Positions 38,752-50,790 are shown, counted from the first letter of the stretch. The stretch is DNA of 64,000 bases from Iris pallida (GCA_029216955.1 JANAVB010016200.1:2309839-2373838); one strand, 5' to 3'. Numbers and translations: made by a program. The notes: a model not told the origin generated them from the sequence alone.

Positions 38752-39430
38752 TGTTGGAGTCTAGTATGGATTTGGTAACAACATATTTATGGAATCCAAA
38801 TCTAGTTAAATTTTTGATTAGATTAGATTTATATGTCCATAAGTGGTATTTTGCTATTTTAGATATAATATGATTCTTATTTTAGAAAATCCTATTATGA
38901 TCTAAAATAGGATGTTGCCGTAATATTTTAGGCATAATAGGATTCCTATTATGTTCATATTTAGGAAATCTTTTTATGAATAGAATATAATTTTTTTTCT
39001 CATCCTATATGTATGGGGTGAGGGTGGAGGCACAAAGTGGAGATTCGGGGTGCTCATCCACAAGTAAATCTAAGAGAAAGTTCGTACTTTGTTCTTAGGA
39101 CTTCGTCATCCAAGACAGAAGGAAGAATAAGATATAATCAAGGATTCATCAACTTTGGTTGGGAAGATTGCTACGGGTTGGTGAGTGATCTCAATTGTAA
39201 ACTTCTATTTTTCTTTTTAAGAGTGGTGAGGGGGTTGAACCTAGTAAGGCAAAGGGTTCAACATGAGTTCTGTCAATCTTATAATTTCCTCTGAGTTATT
39301 AAAGATTGGGATTTGTCTAGGTGACGTACGTCACTGCCATATAGTTGTCTTCATCTTGTACTTGGTGTTCGTTAGACGAGGGTTGGTTTTGATCAGGTAG
39401 GTAGGCAAATGCTTCCGTACGCGCCCAACA
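38752..39430 (+). repeat. Element F 3' LTR (679 bp)
   Basis: Starts TGTTGGAGTCTAGTATGG and ends GCGCCCAACA. It keeps the U3 start missing from the 5' LTR. AGTTCTGYCAATCTTRTAAT and GATCAGGTRGGTNGGCAAA blocks match the 5' copy. Confidence 0.93.
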
Positions 39431-39444
39431 GAGTGAATACGAAA
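39431..39444. repeat. Flanking unit, copy 2 (first part)
   Basis: GAGTGAATACGAAA matches 25118-25131. It is cut here by element E and resumes at 49760. The last five bases are the left target duplication of E. Confidence 0.75.
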
Positions 39445-41836
39445 TGTAACCACCACTTTTCTAAAATGAGGATAATTTTAAACTTTTGTAAATTGATTAT
39501 TAAATAATAGAATTTAATTCATGTTAATGATTTTTGGTGAATTTTAATTAATTTAAAACTATTTAAATTGGTGCTTTGTGATTTTGGTGTTTTGCTAATG
39601 TAACCTTAGACCTACTTAGCCTAGAGACTGACCATGACCTCGAAGACATAACCATGTGATTAGAATGACTAATTACAATTTTTTAGGCTAAGGGTATTTT
39701 GGTTATTTATGACTTATTATGATGATTGAATTTGTGATAATTAATATTGTGCTAATTGATTTGTTAGAGACTAACCTAGAATTGCCCTAACCTAGATGTT
39801 AACCATGAGCCTAGATATTAGATTAGAAGCTTCCATCACATGACAAGGTTAGGAATATCTAGATATTAAGTTGAGGTTAGATATTTGTTAAGGATAGATA
39901 TTTTAGCTTGGGCCCTTAGTTTAAGGCCTATAATTACACTAGCTAGAGGCCTTCAAACCTCATGAAACTTAACCCTAACCCTAGAAATGATCCTTGGCTA
40001 CCATCAAGGGATCCCCACCTCTATATAAACACATATTGAGACCCCCTTGCCTCTTTCATTAAACCTACAAACCCTAGTTTAGTGTTCTTCCCCAAATTCA
40101 TCCACATTCATCAATTCATCTCTAAATTGAGCCTAATCAATTGTAAATCACTCTCCTATTGTGGAAAAGGTCTCTATTGGCTAGCTAGCAAAGATTGGGA
40201 GCAATTTGACCATTGGAGCTTGGTGAAGTTATAGATCTAGAAGGTTTCTTTGAGATTCAAACTCTCAATACGTAATGTCCTCTAAACCTATTAATTTCTA
40301 ATTTCCTTCCATAGGTTCAGTCATTTAGGGTCCCCCTAGCTGTAGGCCAAGTTTGGTAGGAATTTGTGTCCATTTGATATGCGTATCGGACACGTATCGG
40401 AGTGTAATGTAAAGTGTTTGATGAAATGCCTCTTAGAAATAAATATTCATATTTTTCAAAACTAATTACATGTTTGTAGCTAATTAGGTGTATATTGCAT
40501 ATCAAATCGACTGAGTCAATTTTAGGATGTTCTAGACACTGTTTTAGGACACGGGGACACGTGCACAAGACCTCGTGCACTGTCCTGCTACCCGAACACG
40601 ATTTCTCTATGGACACGCCACTTGGGCATGTGTAATTTGACACGAAGATAGGGGCAATGTCTGACAACATGCCTCCAAAGTTTTGTGGGGCTTGGTGCAG
40701 TATCGAGAGAGAAATCTCGATCACATCAATTTACACTGTCACACACACATGCAGTAGACACCTTCTGATACGGCTTCGTATCTGAGACACGACACCACGT
40801 GGACACATTTCAGGCTATGGGACACGTAGCCCTAGACCTAGGTTATCATCTGACTCGACCATGACACTTGTGGATGGATATACGAGTCCCTAGGCTAGTC
40901 GACCCCTCTACACGAGGCTGTGCCTCTGCCAAGCTTTGATATTATGCTGACACTAGGTTTGTGACACAAATTTGACCTTGGACACTTGGGCACACACTTA
41001 TTGACACTTCTAGGACACTCCTCTGACACTCATGAGTTGACATCCCATATTAGACACTTTGGGTTGCATGTTTGGGTATGAAATGGAACGTCTGATGCAC
41101 ACACACACGTTTCTTTGATTGACACCTTCCACTTGACACTATAACACTTGATTTGGATACTGACATGACTAATTTGGACACTAGGGTTGACCCTTATGTT
41201 TGCATACGTATTTACATACCTCTATACACACACCTTGTTATGTATATGCAGTTGAGTATCAGTAGTTGACTGATACTGAGGTTGGAAGGTTTATGAGGTA
41301 TTGAGATTATTTCATATATGTATATGTTTGTATATTATATGTATGCATGTATATATGTATGTATTTATGAATGTCTGTTCAAGGTTCTGTTGAGGGTTGA
41401 GTTCAGTTTAAGGCAACAGAGCATAGCAGTAGGCCAGGTCTGTGGCCTAGGCTCCAGGCCAGTGTAGCAGGCCTACGGGCCACTTTGGCTTGACATTGTA
41501 TCAGGGACTTGGGTTAGACCCTACCATTCTTTAGGCTCAGTTGAACTGCAGTCCAGGTTCAAATATTGATTAGATATGTATCATTGTGTGAGTGATTTAG
41601 GGAAGATTAGATGCATGCGCTTGAGTGAATGTGTTTGTAAGGGAGTTTGGTAGTAGCTGAGGACTTATATTAGTATCAATTTATACAAGGGCCATGGATG
41701 GCAGAGCATGCCTACATTCCACTTTTGAGCCCGTGTATATTGATCAGAAACATGCCATAGGCTAGTGGGTTGGCCTTGTTCTGTAATAAGGGTTTGTGTG
41801 AGGGTATAAACTATAGTTAGCATAAAGTCTAGTATA

Positions 41837-41838
<2 letters not shown>

Positions 41839-41932
<94 letters not shown>
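41839..41932. repeat. (TA)n array in E 5' LTR
   Basis: TA run with one break. The same place in the 3' LTR is much longer and more complex (47817-48083). Confidence 0.95.
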
Positions 41933-41935
<3 letters not shown>

Positions 41936-42068
41936 ATAAAGATTTTGAGTAGGATTATCATATGGGTACACTATAGGGCATATATCTAATATAGGTAATG
42001 GGTTTTCCTACGATAATTAGGAAGGGAACACCATGGTATCCTAGTTATGTTAGACTATGGATTAGTTA

Positions 42069-42215
42069 GAGTTGACCATGGAGTTGACCTAGATATTGAT
42101 CCTAGATATAGCCTATGAGTTGTATACCTTAGATAATGACCCACTTGACTAGATGTTGACCTAGTTTGACTAGAAGGTTGACCAGAGTTGACTTTGACCT
42201 AGATTGACCTAGAAT
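42069..42215 (+). promoter_or_regulatory. W-box cluster in E LTR
   Basis: Nine sense-oriented TTGAC[CT] motifs in about 145 bp, about 1.4-1.5 kb before the LTR 3' end. The 3' LTR carries the same cluster at about 48230-48371. Confidence 0.7.
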
Positions 42216-43518
42216 CATGTAGATTGTATTGTAAAACTTCAATTATTACATATTGAACACATTATAACCTGTATTGCTCTAAATAGGACATTATGACTCC
42301 GGTTCGGACAACTATATTCATCAGTCATTCAGGGTATCAGGCGAGTACATTTTCTGATAGTTCTTTAATTTACTTGTCGATTACTGTATTTCAGTTCTAG
42401 TTAGTTCTATTTGATTCTTGTTACAAACATGTATTGCTATTACTGAATTCATGTATGTGACACACATACTTTACTCGTCTAGTCTCTACTATTCGAACCA
42501 CCTATTAGCATCTTTATGTGCTGGTTGGACTTGTGTTCGATTGATGTGTCGGATTATGGATTCACTTGTATTAGTTGGACGGAGAAATACTTGATTAGAC
42601 ATGTGAACATTCCTATTATTCGAACCACCACTCTGTGAACAATATTCGAACGATAGCTATCCCACACTTGGCCAGGTGTGCGATGTGCCGGATTTACCCC
42701 TTAGTTGTTTTCATGTCTATCTCAATATTTTAAAACACACTTGGAGTATTAATTAGAATCATCATTACAACCATCATGGATCATTATTAGCACCACCTTA
42801 TTCGAACTACCTTACTAGAACATTGGTTGGAATCACATTCAACTCATCTTGTATTAGACTCACATTGGGATTACACTTGACTTACATTGTACTGCATGGA
42901 CTTATATCATGTTACTCTAGTTCAGCTAGTCTTATTACAGACTTCATTACCATGTTTCTTCTCTTGATTCGTTACATTACTTCTCTTGTATTTTAACTAT
43001 TGCTCTACATCATTACCTGTATAAAACTATCATGTTCATCAATATAACTGTCTATAACTGCTTTATAGTCTTTGTCATTTACTTGGGATTTCTAGATGAG
43101 TTGTGCTCGTTCCAATCCTGACTGGATACATTGATAAAATATTACAGATGCTTACCCCAAGGACACTTGTCCTACTTACTATGGACCAGGAGATGGCTTA
43201 GCTACCATTGGCCCCGACTCTCAGGAGTGATTGGGAGACTAGCTAATAGACTTAGTTTAGTTTTCATATTTAGGACTAAATTGTAATAACTTGAGATATT
43301 GAGTTTGTATTTGAGTTTGTTTGAGATATTATTATTTAGTAGTTTATATGTGTTGTTGTTTAATCTTTAGTTATAAACTTCTGTGTTATCTTATCGTGCT
43401 TAGACTGTGATTGAGCTTTATTATATATATACTTGTCCTCCGTTCGGAGTTGAGATTATGACAAGTATATTATATAATTGCGTTAGTTATTGAATAGATA
43501 GTGACCTAGTACAGCGTT

Positions 43519-43541
43519 CTACCGTCGATACTGCGACGTAG
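43519..43541 (+). promoter_or_regulatory. U5 hairpin in E 5' LTR
   Basis: CTAC, bulged C and GTCG pair with CGAC and GTAG around ATACTG. An outer stem ACAGCGT/ACGCTGT encloses it. In E's 3' LTR (49681-49703) the inner arms are GCCG/CGGC, so both arms changed together. Confidence 0.75.
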
Positions 43542-43592
43542 GCTGGACGCTGTTTCGTACTTGTATCCTTACACTGGGTGCGGGTCGTGACA

Positions 43593-43864
43593 CGTTTTTA
43601 GTGGTGGCCCATACAGGTCGAGAGTTACATTAGTGCGATATCGTAGTAGTACAGCGACTTAGTTGTACTGCTGCGAGTCTATGATAGGAATTAAGGAATA
43701 GACTTTAGCGGAGAGGTACTCAATCACAGTTAGAAAAAAATTTGATCTAATTCCTTCTATCTATACAATCTTGCTGATAATTGTCTTCTTTGAAATAAAC
43801 TGTCCTCTCTTGATTAAATCGATTCCTGCTCAGTATTGATTTTCTTATTTGATCTGTCTTCAGG
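43593..43864 (+). promoter_or_regulatory. Element E leader: primer site and hairpin
   Basis: Nine nt after the LTR, TGGTGGCCCATACAGGTC spans 43602-43619. A 12-bp stem follows (arms 43642-43653 and 43664-43675, two G-U pairs) with loop GCGACTTAGT. The rest up to the gag ATG at 43865 is a T-rich leader. Confidence 0.8.
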
Positions 43865-45079
43865 ATGGTGGAGACACAATCGCATCGCTCTGGTCTAGCA
43901 GACGCTGGTGAGAGGTTTGCCACCTCTCATCTGATTGTAGACGCTGGAGCCACAACACCTCCTGTTTCTGCTCATGTAAGAGCGTCAGCAGCTTTCGGGG
44001 GTGCTCCTCCACTAGTTCGGAGGCCTACCCTGGCGATCCAGGATGTTCTTCCGCCACCACCTCAGGGGACGGTTGACATGGCACAGTTCTTTGCCTTCTT
44101 TCAGCAGATTATGGAGGCTCAACATTGCCAGTCTGCTGATATAAGGCAGGTCATCGACAATGCCCATCAGCTAGGCATGACAGTGGTAGAGAGGCTGACT
44201 GTCCAACCGCTGGAAAGTCATGTACGACAGCAGTACCAGCCGAAGACTCATGGGCATCCAAGATTTTCAAAAGATGCGCCCGAGGGACTTCAGGGGTACT
44301 GAGGGTATCCTATATGTCGACGACTGGGTCGAGCATATAGAGGAGATTTTCTGCCTTGCACTGATACCAGCTGGGATTCAGATAGAGGCAGCGGGTAGCC
44401 AGATGCGGGACCTTGCCCGTACCTGGTACCAGACCGACCCCAGAGTGGGTAAGGAGGGGCAGACGTGGGAAGCTTTCGAGAAGCTTTTCAAGGAGATGTT
44501 CTTTTCTGACACAACACTCGGCACGTTCGAGATGCAGTTTGAGAGTCTAGTTCAGGGGAACCGGACTGTCGAGGAGTATGCTGGTGAGTTCTGCTATCTG
44601 GGCAAATTTGTAGACGGGTTGAGTGAGACCGCGAAGGCCAGGAGGTTCCGGAAAGGTTTGGTCAAGGAAGTCAAGTCCTTGACCAAGAGCGACAGGGATG
44701 CCACCTTCAAGCAGATCTTGGCAGGAGCCATGGCAGGAGAGGATGACTTGGAGCTCAAGTCTAAGAGGGCCGAAATGATTCAGGAGGGGCTTGTGGGAGT
44801 GGAAAGCGCCCCTTTGTGCAGAGGGTAGCACACTAGCCACAGCAGATGCAGGCACCAGCTAGAGTCCAGTAGGCACAGCATCAGCCTCGAGGATAGGACC
44901 GCATGGTGCAGACTTGTGCCTACTGCAAGAAGCCGGGGCACATTTGGGAGACTTGTTATAGGAGACAGAAGGTTTGTCTATTCTGTGGATTCGTTGCTCA
45001 CCAGGTCAGGGATTGCCCTACTGCACTTGTATATGATGGAGCACCGGGTCAGAGAGAGGGAGTTAGGCCACCTATGGCG
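43865..45079 (+). pseudogene. Element E gag (frameshifts and stops)
   Basis: The start is ATG at 43865 (MVETQSHRSG). The N-terminal frame runs to 44302, with MAQFFAFFQQIMEAQ. A frameshift near 44250 leads to frame 44220-44828 with the Gag core: MRPRDFRGTEGILYVDDW, RTWYQTDP, TVEEYAGEFCYLGKFV, ARRFRKGLVKEVKSL. It then returns to the first frame, where three TAG stops fall in a Gln-rich linker (44834-44900). Two perfect CCHC knuckles follow: CAYCKKPGHIWETC (44915-44956) and CLFCGFVAHQVRDC (44975-45016). A further TAG ends this frame near 45079. All parts of a normal Gag are present, but it cannot be translated as one protein. Confidence 0.9.
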
Positions 45080-45390
45080 TAGCATCATGTCCAGCACCAG
45101 AGAGGCGGGGCTTTTGCGCTAACGGTTGAGAAGACCGACGCTATGGGTGATGGGTTAGCAGGTTTGTCTTTCCTGTTCTTCTTTCCCACCTTGATGTGTG
45201 ATTTCATTAGTACCTATCAGGATATTCTTGTGATATACTAGATAGTATAGTGACCCTGTTCCAGACTGTGAAATCACGACCAGTAGGACTATGATTGCAT
45301 GTTTTAGGATAGCTATTTCTTGACTTTGATTGATTGGGGGTTTGACCTAGAAGGAGTACGATCACCTTAAATTTTGAGGACAAAATTATT
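45080..45390 (+). other. Element E interior after gag
   Basis: About 310 bp where protease and RT would begin in an autonomous element. None is present; a GAGGACAAAATTATT block typical of the chromovirus 3' end starts near 45376. Confidence 0.75.
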
Positions 45391-45406
45391 CTAAGGAGGG
45401 TAGACT
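45391..45406 (+). promoter_or_regulatory. Element E polypurine tract
   Basis: CTAAGGAGGGTAGACT abuts the 3' LTR start at 45407. Confidence 0.8.
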
Positions 45407-47809
45407 TGTAACCACCACTTTTCTAAAATAAGGATAATTTTGAATTTTTATAAAATTGATTATTAAATAATAGAATTTAATTCATGTTAATAATTTTTGG
45501 TGAATTTTAATTAATTTAAAACTATTTAAATTGGTGCTTTGTGATTTTGGTGTTTTGTTAGTGTAACCTTAGACCTACTTAGCCTAGAGACTGACCATGA
45601 CCTTGGAGACCTAACCATGTGATTAGAATGACTAATTACAACTTTTTAGGCTAAGGGTATTTTGGTCATTTATGACTTATTATGATTATTGAATTTGTGA
45701 TAATTAACATTGTGCTAATTGATTTGTTAGAGACTAACCTAGAATTGCCCTAACCTAGATGTTAACCATGAGCCTAGATATTAGATTAGAAGCTTCCATC
45801 ACATGACAAAGTTAGGAATATCTAGTTATTAAGTTGAGGTTAGATATTTGTTAAGGATAGATATTTTAGCTTGGGCCCTTAGTTTAAGGCCTAGAATTAC
45901 ACTAGGTAGAGGCCTTCAAACCTTATAAAACTTAACCCTAACCCTAGAAATGATCCTTGGCTGCCATCAAGGGATCCTCACCTCTATATAAACACATATT
46001 GAGACCCCCTTGCCTCTTTCATTAAACCTACAAACCCTAGTTTAGTATTCTTTCCCAAATTTACCCCCTTTCATCAATTCAACTCGAAATTGAGCCTAAT
46101 CAATTGCAAATCACTCCCCTACTATAGAAGAGATCTCTATTGGCTAGCTAGCAAGGATTGGGAGCAATTTGATCATTGGAGCTTGGTGGAGATCTAGATC
46201 TAGAAGGTTTCTTTGAGATTCCAACTCTCAATAGGTAATGGCCTCTAAACCTATTAATTTTCTAATTTCTTTCCATATGCATTCATTTAGGGTCCCCCTA
46301 GATGTAGGCCAAGTTTGGTAGGAATTTGTGTCCATTTGATATGCGTATCGGACACGTATCGGAGTGTAGTATAAAGTGTTTGATGAAATACCTCTTAGAA
46401 ATAAATATTCATATTTTTAAAACTAATTACATGGGTTTGTAGCTAATTAGGTGTATATTGTATATCAAATCGACTGATTCGATTTTAGGATGTTTTAGAC
46501 ACTGTTTTAGGACAAGGGGACACGTGTACGAGACCTCGTGCACTGTCCTGCTACCCGAACACGATTTCTCTATGGACACGCCACTTGGGCATGTGTAATT
46601 TGACACGAAGGTAGGGGCAATGTTTGACAACATGCCCCTAAAGTTTTGTAGGGCTTGGTGCAGTGTCGAGAGAGAAATCTCGATCACATCGATTTACACT
46701 GTCACACACATACGCAGCAGACACCTTCTGATACGGCTTCGTATCTGAGACACGACACCACGTGGACACATTTTAGGCTATGGGATACGTATCCCTAGAC
46801 CTAGGTTATCATCTGACATGACCACGACACTTATGGATGGACACACGAGTCCCTAGGCTATTCGACACCTCTGTACGAGGCTGTGCCTCTGCCTAGCTTT
46901 GATACTGTGCTGACACTAGGTTTGTGACACAAATTCAACCTTGGACACTTGGACACACACCTATTAACACTTCTAGGACACTCCTACGACACTCACGAGT
47001 TGACACCCCATATTAGACACTTTGGTTTTCATGTTTGGGTACGAAATGGAATGTCTGATGCACACACACACACGTTTCTTTGATTGACACCTTCCACTTG
47101 ACACTGTGACACTTGATTTGGACACTAACACGACTGCTTTGGACACTAGGGTTGACCCTTTTGTTTGTACACGTATTTACATACCTCTGTACACACACCT
47201 TGTTATGTATATGCAGTTGAGTATCAGTGGTTGACTGATACTGACGTTGGAAGGTTTATGAAGTATTGAGATTGGGATATATTTCATATATGTATATGTT
47301 TGTATATTGTATGTATGCACGTATATTTTTATGTATGCATGTATATTTGTATGTATTTATGAATGTATGTTCAAGGTTCAGTTGAGGGTTGAGTTCAGTT
47401 TAAGGCAACAGAGCAGTAGCAGTAGGCCAGGTCTGTGGCATAGGCTCCAGGCCAGTGTAGCAGGCCTGTAGGCCACTTTGGCTTGACATTGTATCAAGGA
47501 CTTGGGTTAGACCCTACCATTCTTTAGGCTAAGTTGAAGTGCAGTCTAGGTTCATATACTGATTAGATATGTATCATTGTGTGAGTGATTTAGGGAAGAT
47601 TAGATGCATGAGCTTGAATGAATGTGTTTGTAAGGGAAGGCTTATGTTAGTATCAGTTTATACAAGGGCCATGGATGGCAAAGCATGCCTACATTCCACT
47701 TTTGAGCCCTTGTATATTGATCAGAAATATGCCATAAGCTAGTGGGTTGGTCTTGTTCTATAATAAGGGTTTATATAAGGGTATAAACTATAGTTTGCAT
47801 ATAGACTAG

Positions 47810-47879
<70 letters not shown>

Positions 47880-47916
47880 TATATATTATATATATATTTA
47901 TTTATTTATTATATAA

Positions 47917-47966
<50 letters not shown>

Positions 47967-48026
47967 TATATAAATATATATAAATATATATAAATATATA
48001 TAAAAAAAAAATATATATATATATAA

Positions 48027-48089
<63 letters not shown>

Positions 48090-49754
48090 AGATTTTGAGT
48101 AGGATTATCATATGGGTACACTATAGGGCGTGTATCTAATATAGCCTATATAGGTAATGGGTTTTCCTAGGATAACTAGGAAGGGAACAACATGGTATCC
48201 TAGTTAAGTTAGACTATGGATTAGTTAGAGTTGACCATGGAGTTGATCTAGATATTGATCCTAGATATAGCCTATGAGTTATATACCTTAGATAATGACC
48301 CACTTGACTAGATGTTGACCTAGTTTGACTAGAAGGTTGACCAGAGTTGACTTTGACCTAGATTGACCTAGAATCATGTAGATTGTATTGTAAAACTTCA
48401 ATTATTGCATATTGAACACATTATAACCTGTATTGCTCTAAATAGGACATTGTGACTCCGGTTCGGACATCAATATTCATCAGTCATTCAGGGTATCAGG
48501 CGAGTATATTTTCTGATAGTTCTTTTATTTACTTGTCGATTACTGTATTTCAGTTCTAGTTAGTTCTATTTGATTCTTGTTACAAACACGTATTGTTATT
48601 ACTGAATTCATGTATGCGACATACATACTTTACTCGTCTAGCCTCTACTATTCGAACCACCTATTAGCATCTTCATATGCTGGTTGGACTTGTATTCGAT
48701 TGATGTGTCGGATTATGGATTCACTTGTATTAGTTGGACGGGGAAATACTTGATTAGACATGTGAATATTCCTATTATTCGAACCACCACTCTGTAAAAG
48801 ATATTCGAATGATAGCCATCCTGCACTTGGCCATGTGTGCGATGTGCCGGATTTACCCTTTAGCCGTTTTCATGTCTATCTCAATATTTTAAAACACACT
48901 TGGAGTATTGATTAGAATCCTCATTAGAACCATCATGGATCATTATTAGCACCACCTTATTCGAACTACCTTATTAGAACATTGGTTGGAATCACATTCG
49001 ACTCATCTTGTATTAGACTCACATTGGGATTACACTCGACTTACATTGTACTGCCTGGACTTATATCATGTTACTCTAGTTCAGCTAGTCTTATTACAGT
49101 CTTCATTACCATGTTTCTTTTTTTGAATCGTTACATTACTTCTCTTGTATTTTAACTGTTGCTCTACATCATTACCTGTATAAAACTTTCATGTTTATCA
49201 ATATAACTGTCTATAACTGCTTTATAGTCTTTGTTATTTACTTGGAATTTCTAGATGAGTTGTGCTTGTTCCAATCCTGACTGGATACGTTGACAAAATA
49301 TTACAGATGCTTGCCCCGAGGACACTTGCCCTACTTACTATGGACCAGGAGATGGCTTAGCTACCATTGGCCCCGACTCTCAAGATTGATCGGGAGACTA
49401 GCTAGTAGACTTGGTTTAGTTTTCATGTTTAGAACTAAATTGTAATAACTTGAGATATTGAGTTTGTATTTGAGTTTGTTTGAGATATTATTATTTAGTA
49501 GTTTATATTTGTTGTTGTTGTTTAGTCTTTAGTTATAAACTTCTGTGTTATCTTATCGTGCTTAGACTGTGATTGAGCTTCATTATATCTATACTTGTCC
49601 TCCGTTCGGAGTTGAGATTATGACAATTACATTATATAATTGTGTGAGTTGTTGAATAGATAGTGACCTAGTACATCATTCTACCGCCGACACTGCGGCG
49701 TAGGCTAGACGTAGTTTCGGACTTGTACCCTTACACTGGGTGCGGGTCGTGACA
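45407..49754 (+). repeat. Element E 3' LTR
   Basis: 4348 bp, matching 39445-43592 throughout except for the enlarged TA region and scattered, mainly transition, differences. U5 hairpin at 49681-49703; W-boxes at about 48230-48371; GCGAGTATATTTTCTGATAG near 48500. Confidence 0.95.
47817..48083. repeat. Expanded (TA)n region in E 3' LTR
   Basis: TA runs alternate with TAAATATATA units and a short A-run. It is about 170 bp longer than in the 5' LTR and explains most of the length difference between the two. Confidence 0.93.
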
Positions 49755-49903
49755 CGAAACAACTCCAAGGCTCTGCTCCAAATACCGAGGCACATATAAA
49801 TACCCAAACTCCACATGTTCACAAGTCACGACGATCGGGTACTTCGGTAGAGTTCGTCACAGAAGGAGGGAGGGAGCACTGTCAGAGAAAGAGGGGGAGG
49901 AGG
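49755..49903. repeat. Flanking unit, copy 2 (second part)
   Basis: Begins with E's right duplication CGAAA and continues the unit of 25118-25274 (AACAACTCCAAGGCTCTGCT, GGGTACTTCGGTAGAG, GAAGGAGGGAGGGAGCACT). Confidence 0.8.
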
Positions 49904-50539
49904 TAAGGGTGAGGGGTTGGGTTTGGGTTTGGGTTTGGAAGAGGTACTTTCGTCTGTTTTTTGTACCAAGTTAAAAATATTCAATAGTTGATTGTATCAA
50001 ATTGTCGAGTAAAAAAGTCTAATTTATCAAGTTAAAAATATTCAATAATTGAGGATATCAAGTTGAAATTATGCCTTCCGGTTAATTTGTTATTCGGCTT
50101 TAGTACTTATAAATGGTCACTTCCAAATGTAGGAGCAAAACGAGTTTTAAGGAAACATTAATTTTTTAGTACTAATCTTGTAAGTACAAAAGAGTTTGAT
50201 TTATAATAAGGCACGTTTGTCGAACCTGAGTGACCCTTGTGGTCAGCAAAAAAAGACATAAAAGCTTTGGCTAGATGGTAGAAGATCAGTGGATTGAGCT
50301 ACATGAGCATATTATTCAATTTATTTATGATGGGAGCTGGGGAACAGCGAGCCCAAAACACATACAATATAGTGTGCACAAAAAGTTTCGAACGTCAAAG
50401 AAATAATACGACACGTTTACTATCACGCTACGATCTCGCAGAGTCCTTTTGTCTTCGCTTCGGACTTTGTGAGACTGTTCGTCCTCGTTTGGGTGAGATG
50501 TCGTGCAAGCCTAAGTTACGCTTGCACAAGGCCAAGACC
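49904..50539. other. Unassigned intergenic DNA
   Basis: Contains a short GGGTTT run at about 49917-49940 and two copies of AAGTTAAAAATATTCAATA (about 49970 and 50029). No gene or element edge that I can support. Confidence 0.5.
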
Positions 50540-50790
50540 TGTACAATGACAAAATAGACAAGATTGACAATAACGCAGCGGAATATAATACAAATATTTG
50601 AAGTAGCAGCGGACATATTGCAGAATATAATTGAACACAAGGTAGCAAAAATAAATCTTTTTATTGATTTCATTTAAACATATTACAAGCTCTCAATTCT
50701 CTCTGATATAATGCTTACATTCTCTCAGAAACATTACAGACTACAATGATCTTGTTCCATACATTACATCCCTTTATATACAAAACCAAC
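50540..50790 (-). promoter_or_regulatory. LTR-like patch with TATA box and poly(A) signal
   Basis: In minus sense, TGTATATAAAGGG (about 50783-50771) is a good TATA box. About 110 nt later CAATAAAAA (near 50668-50658) is a poly(A) signal, then TATTCCGCTGCGTTAT, a wording I associate with copia LTR ends, and TGTACA at 50545-50540. This suggests the R-U5 part of an old LTR. No known primer site follows, so it could be another kind of promoter, for example from an old pararetrovirus copy. Confidence 0.35.

Larger units (their letters stand above)
39445..43592 (+). repeat. Element E 5' LTR
   Basis: Starts TGTAACCACCACTTTTCTAA and ends GGGTGCGGGTCGTGACA. A TATA-like CTCTAAATAGGAC lies near 42277-42289 and GCGAGTACATTTTCTGATAG at 42341-42360. 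A (TA)n array is at 41839-41932 and a W-box cluster at 42069-42210. A run of CACAC/ACACTTG repeats on GACACTTGG marks 40960-41160. Confidence 0.95.
39445..49754 (+). mobile_element. Element E: gag-only gypsy retrotransposon, complete
   Basis: E is 10310 bp in the plus orientation with perfect CGAAA duplications (39440-39444 and 49755-49759). The LTRs are 4148 and 4348 bp; the 1814-bp interior holds leader, gag and polypurine tract but no pol. With B and D it is the third gag-only element here. It belongs to a different LTR family from A/B but has the same primer site. Confidence 0.93.

Noticed and set aside
43601..43619. Resemblance of GTGGTGGCCCAT to the anticodon arm of initiator tRNA-Met
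   Set aside because: The element strand has the same sense as that tRNA and could not pair with it. Reading the block as the complement of a tRNA 3' end fits better.
49914..49942. GGGTTT repeats as interstitial telomere
   Set aside because: Only three imperfect units and not the TTTAGGG plant repeat; too short to mean anything.
50262..50310. A possible SINE with a tRNA-like A box (TGGCTAGATGG)
   Set aside because: The match to the A-box consensus is off by one position, there is no proper B box, and no A-rich tail or target duplication.
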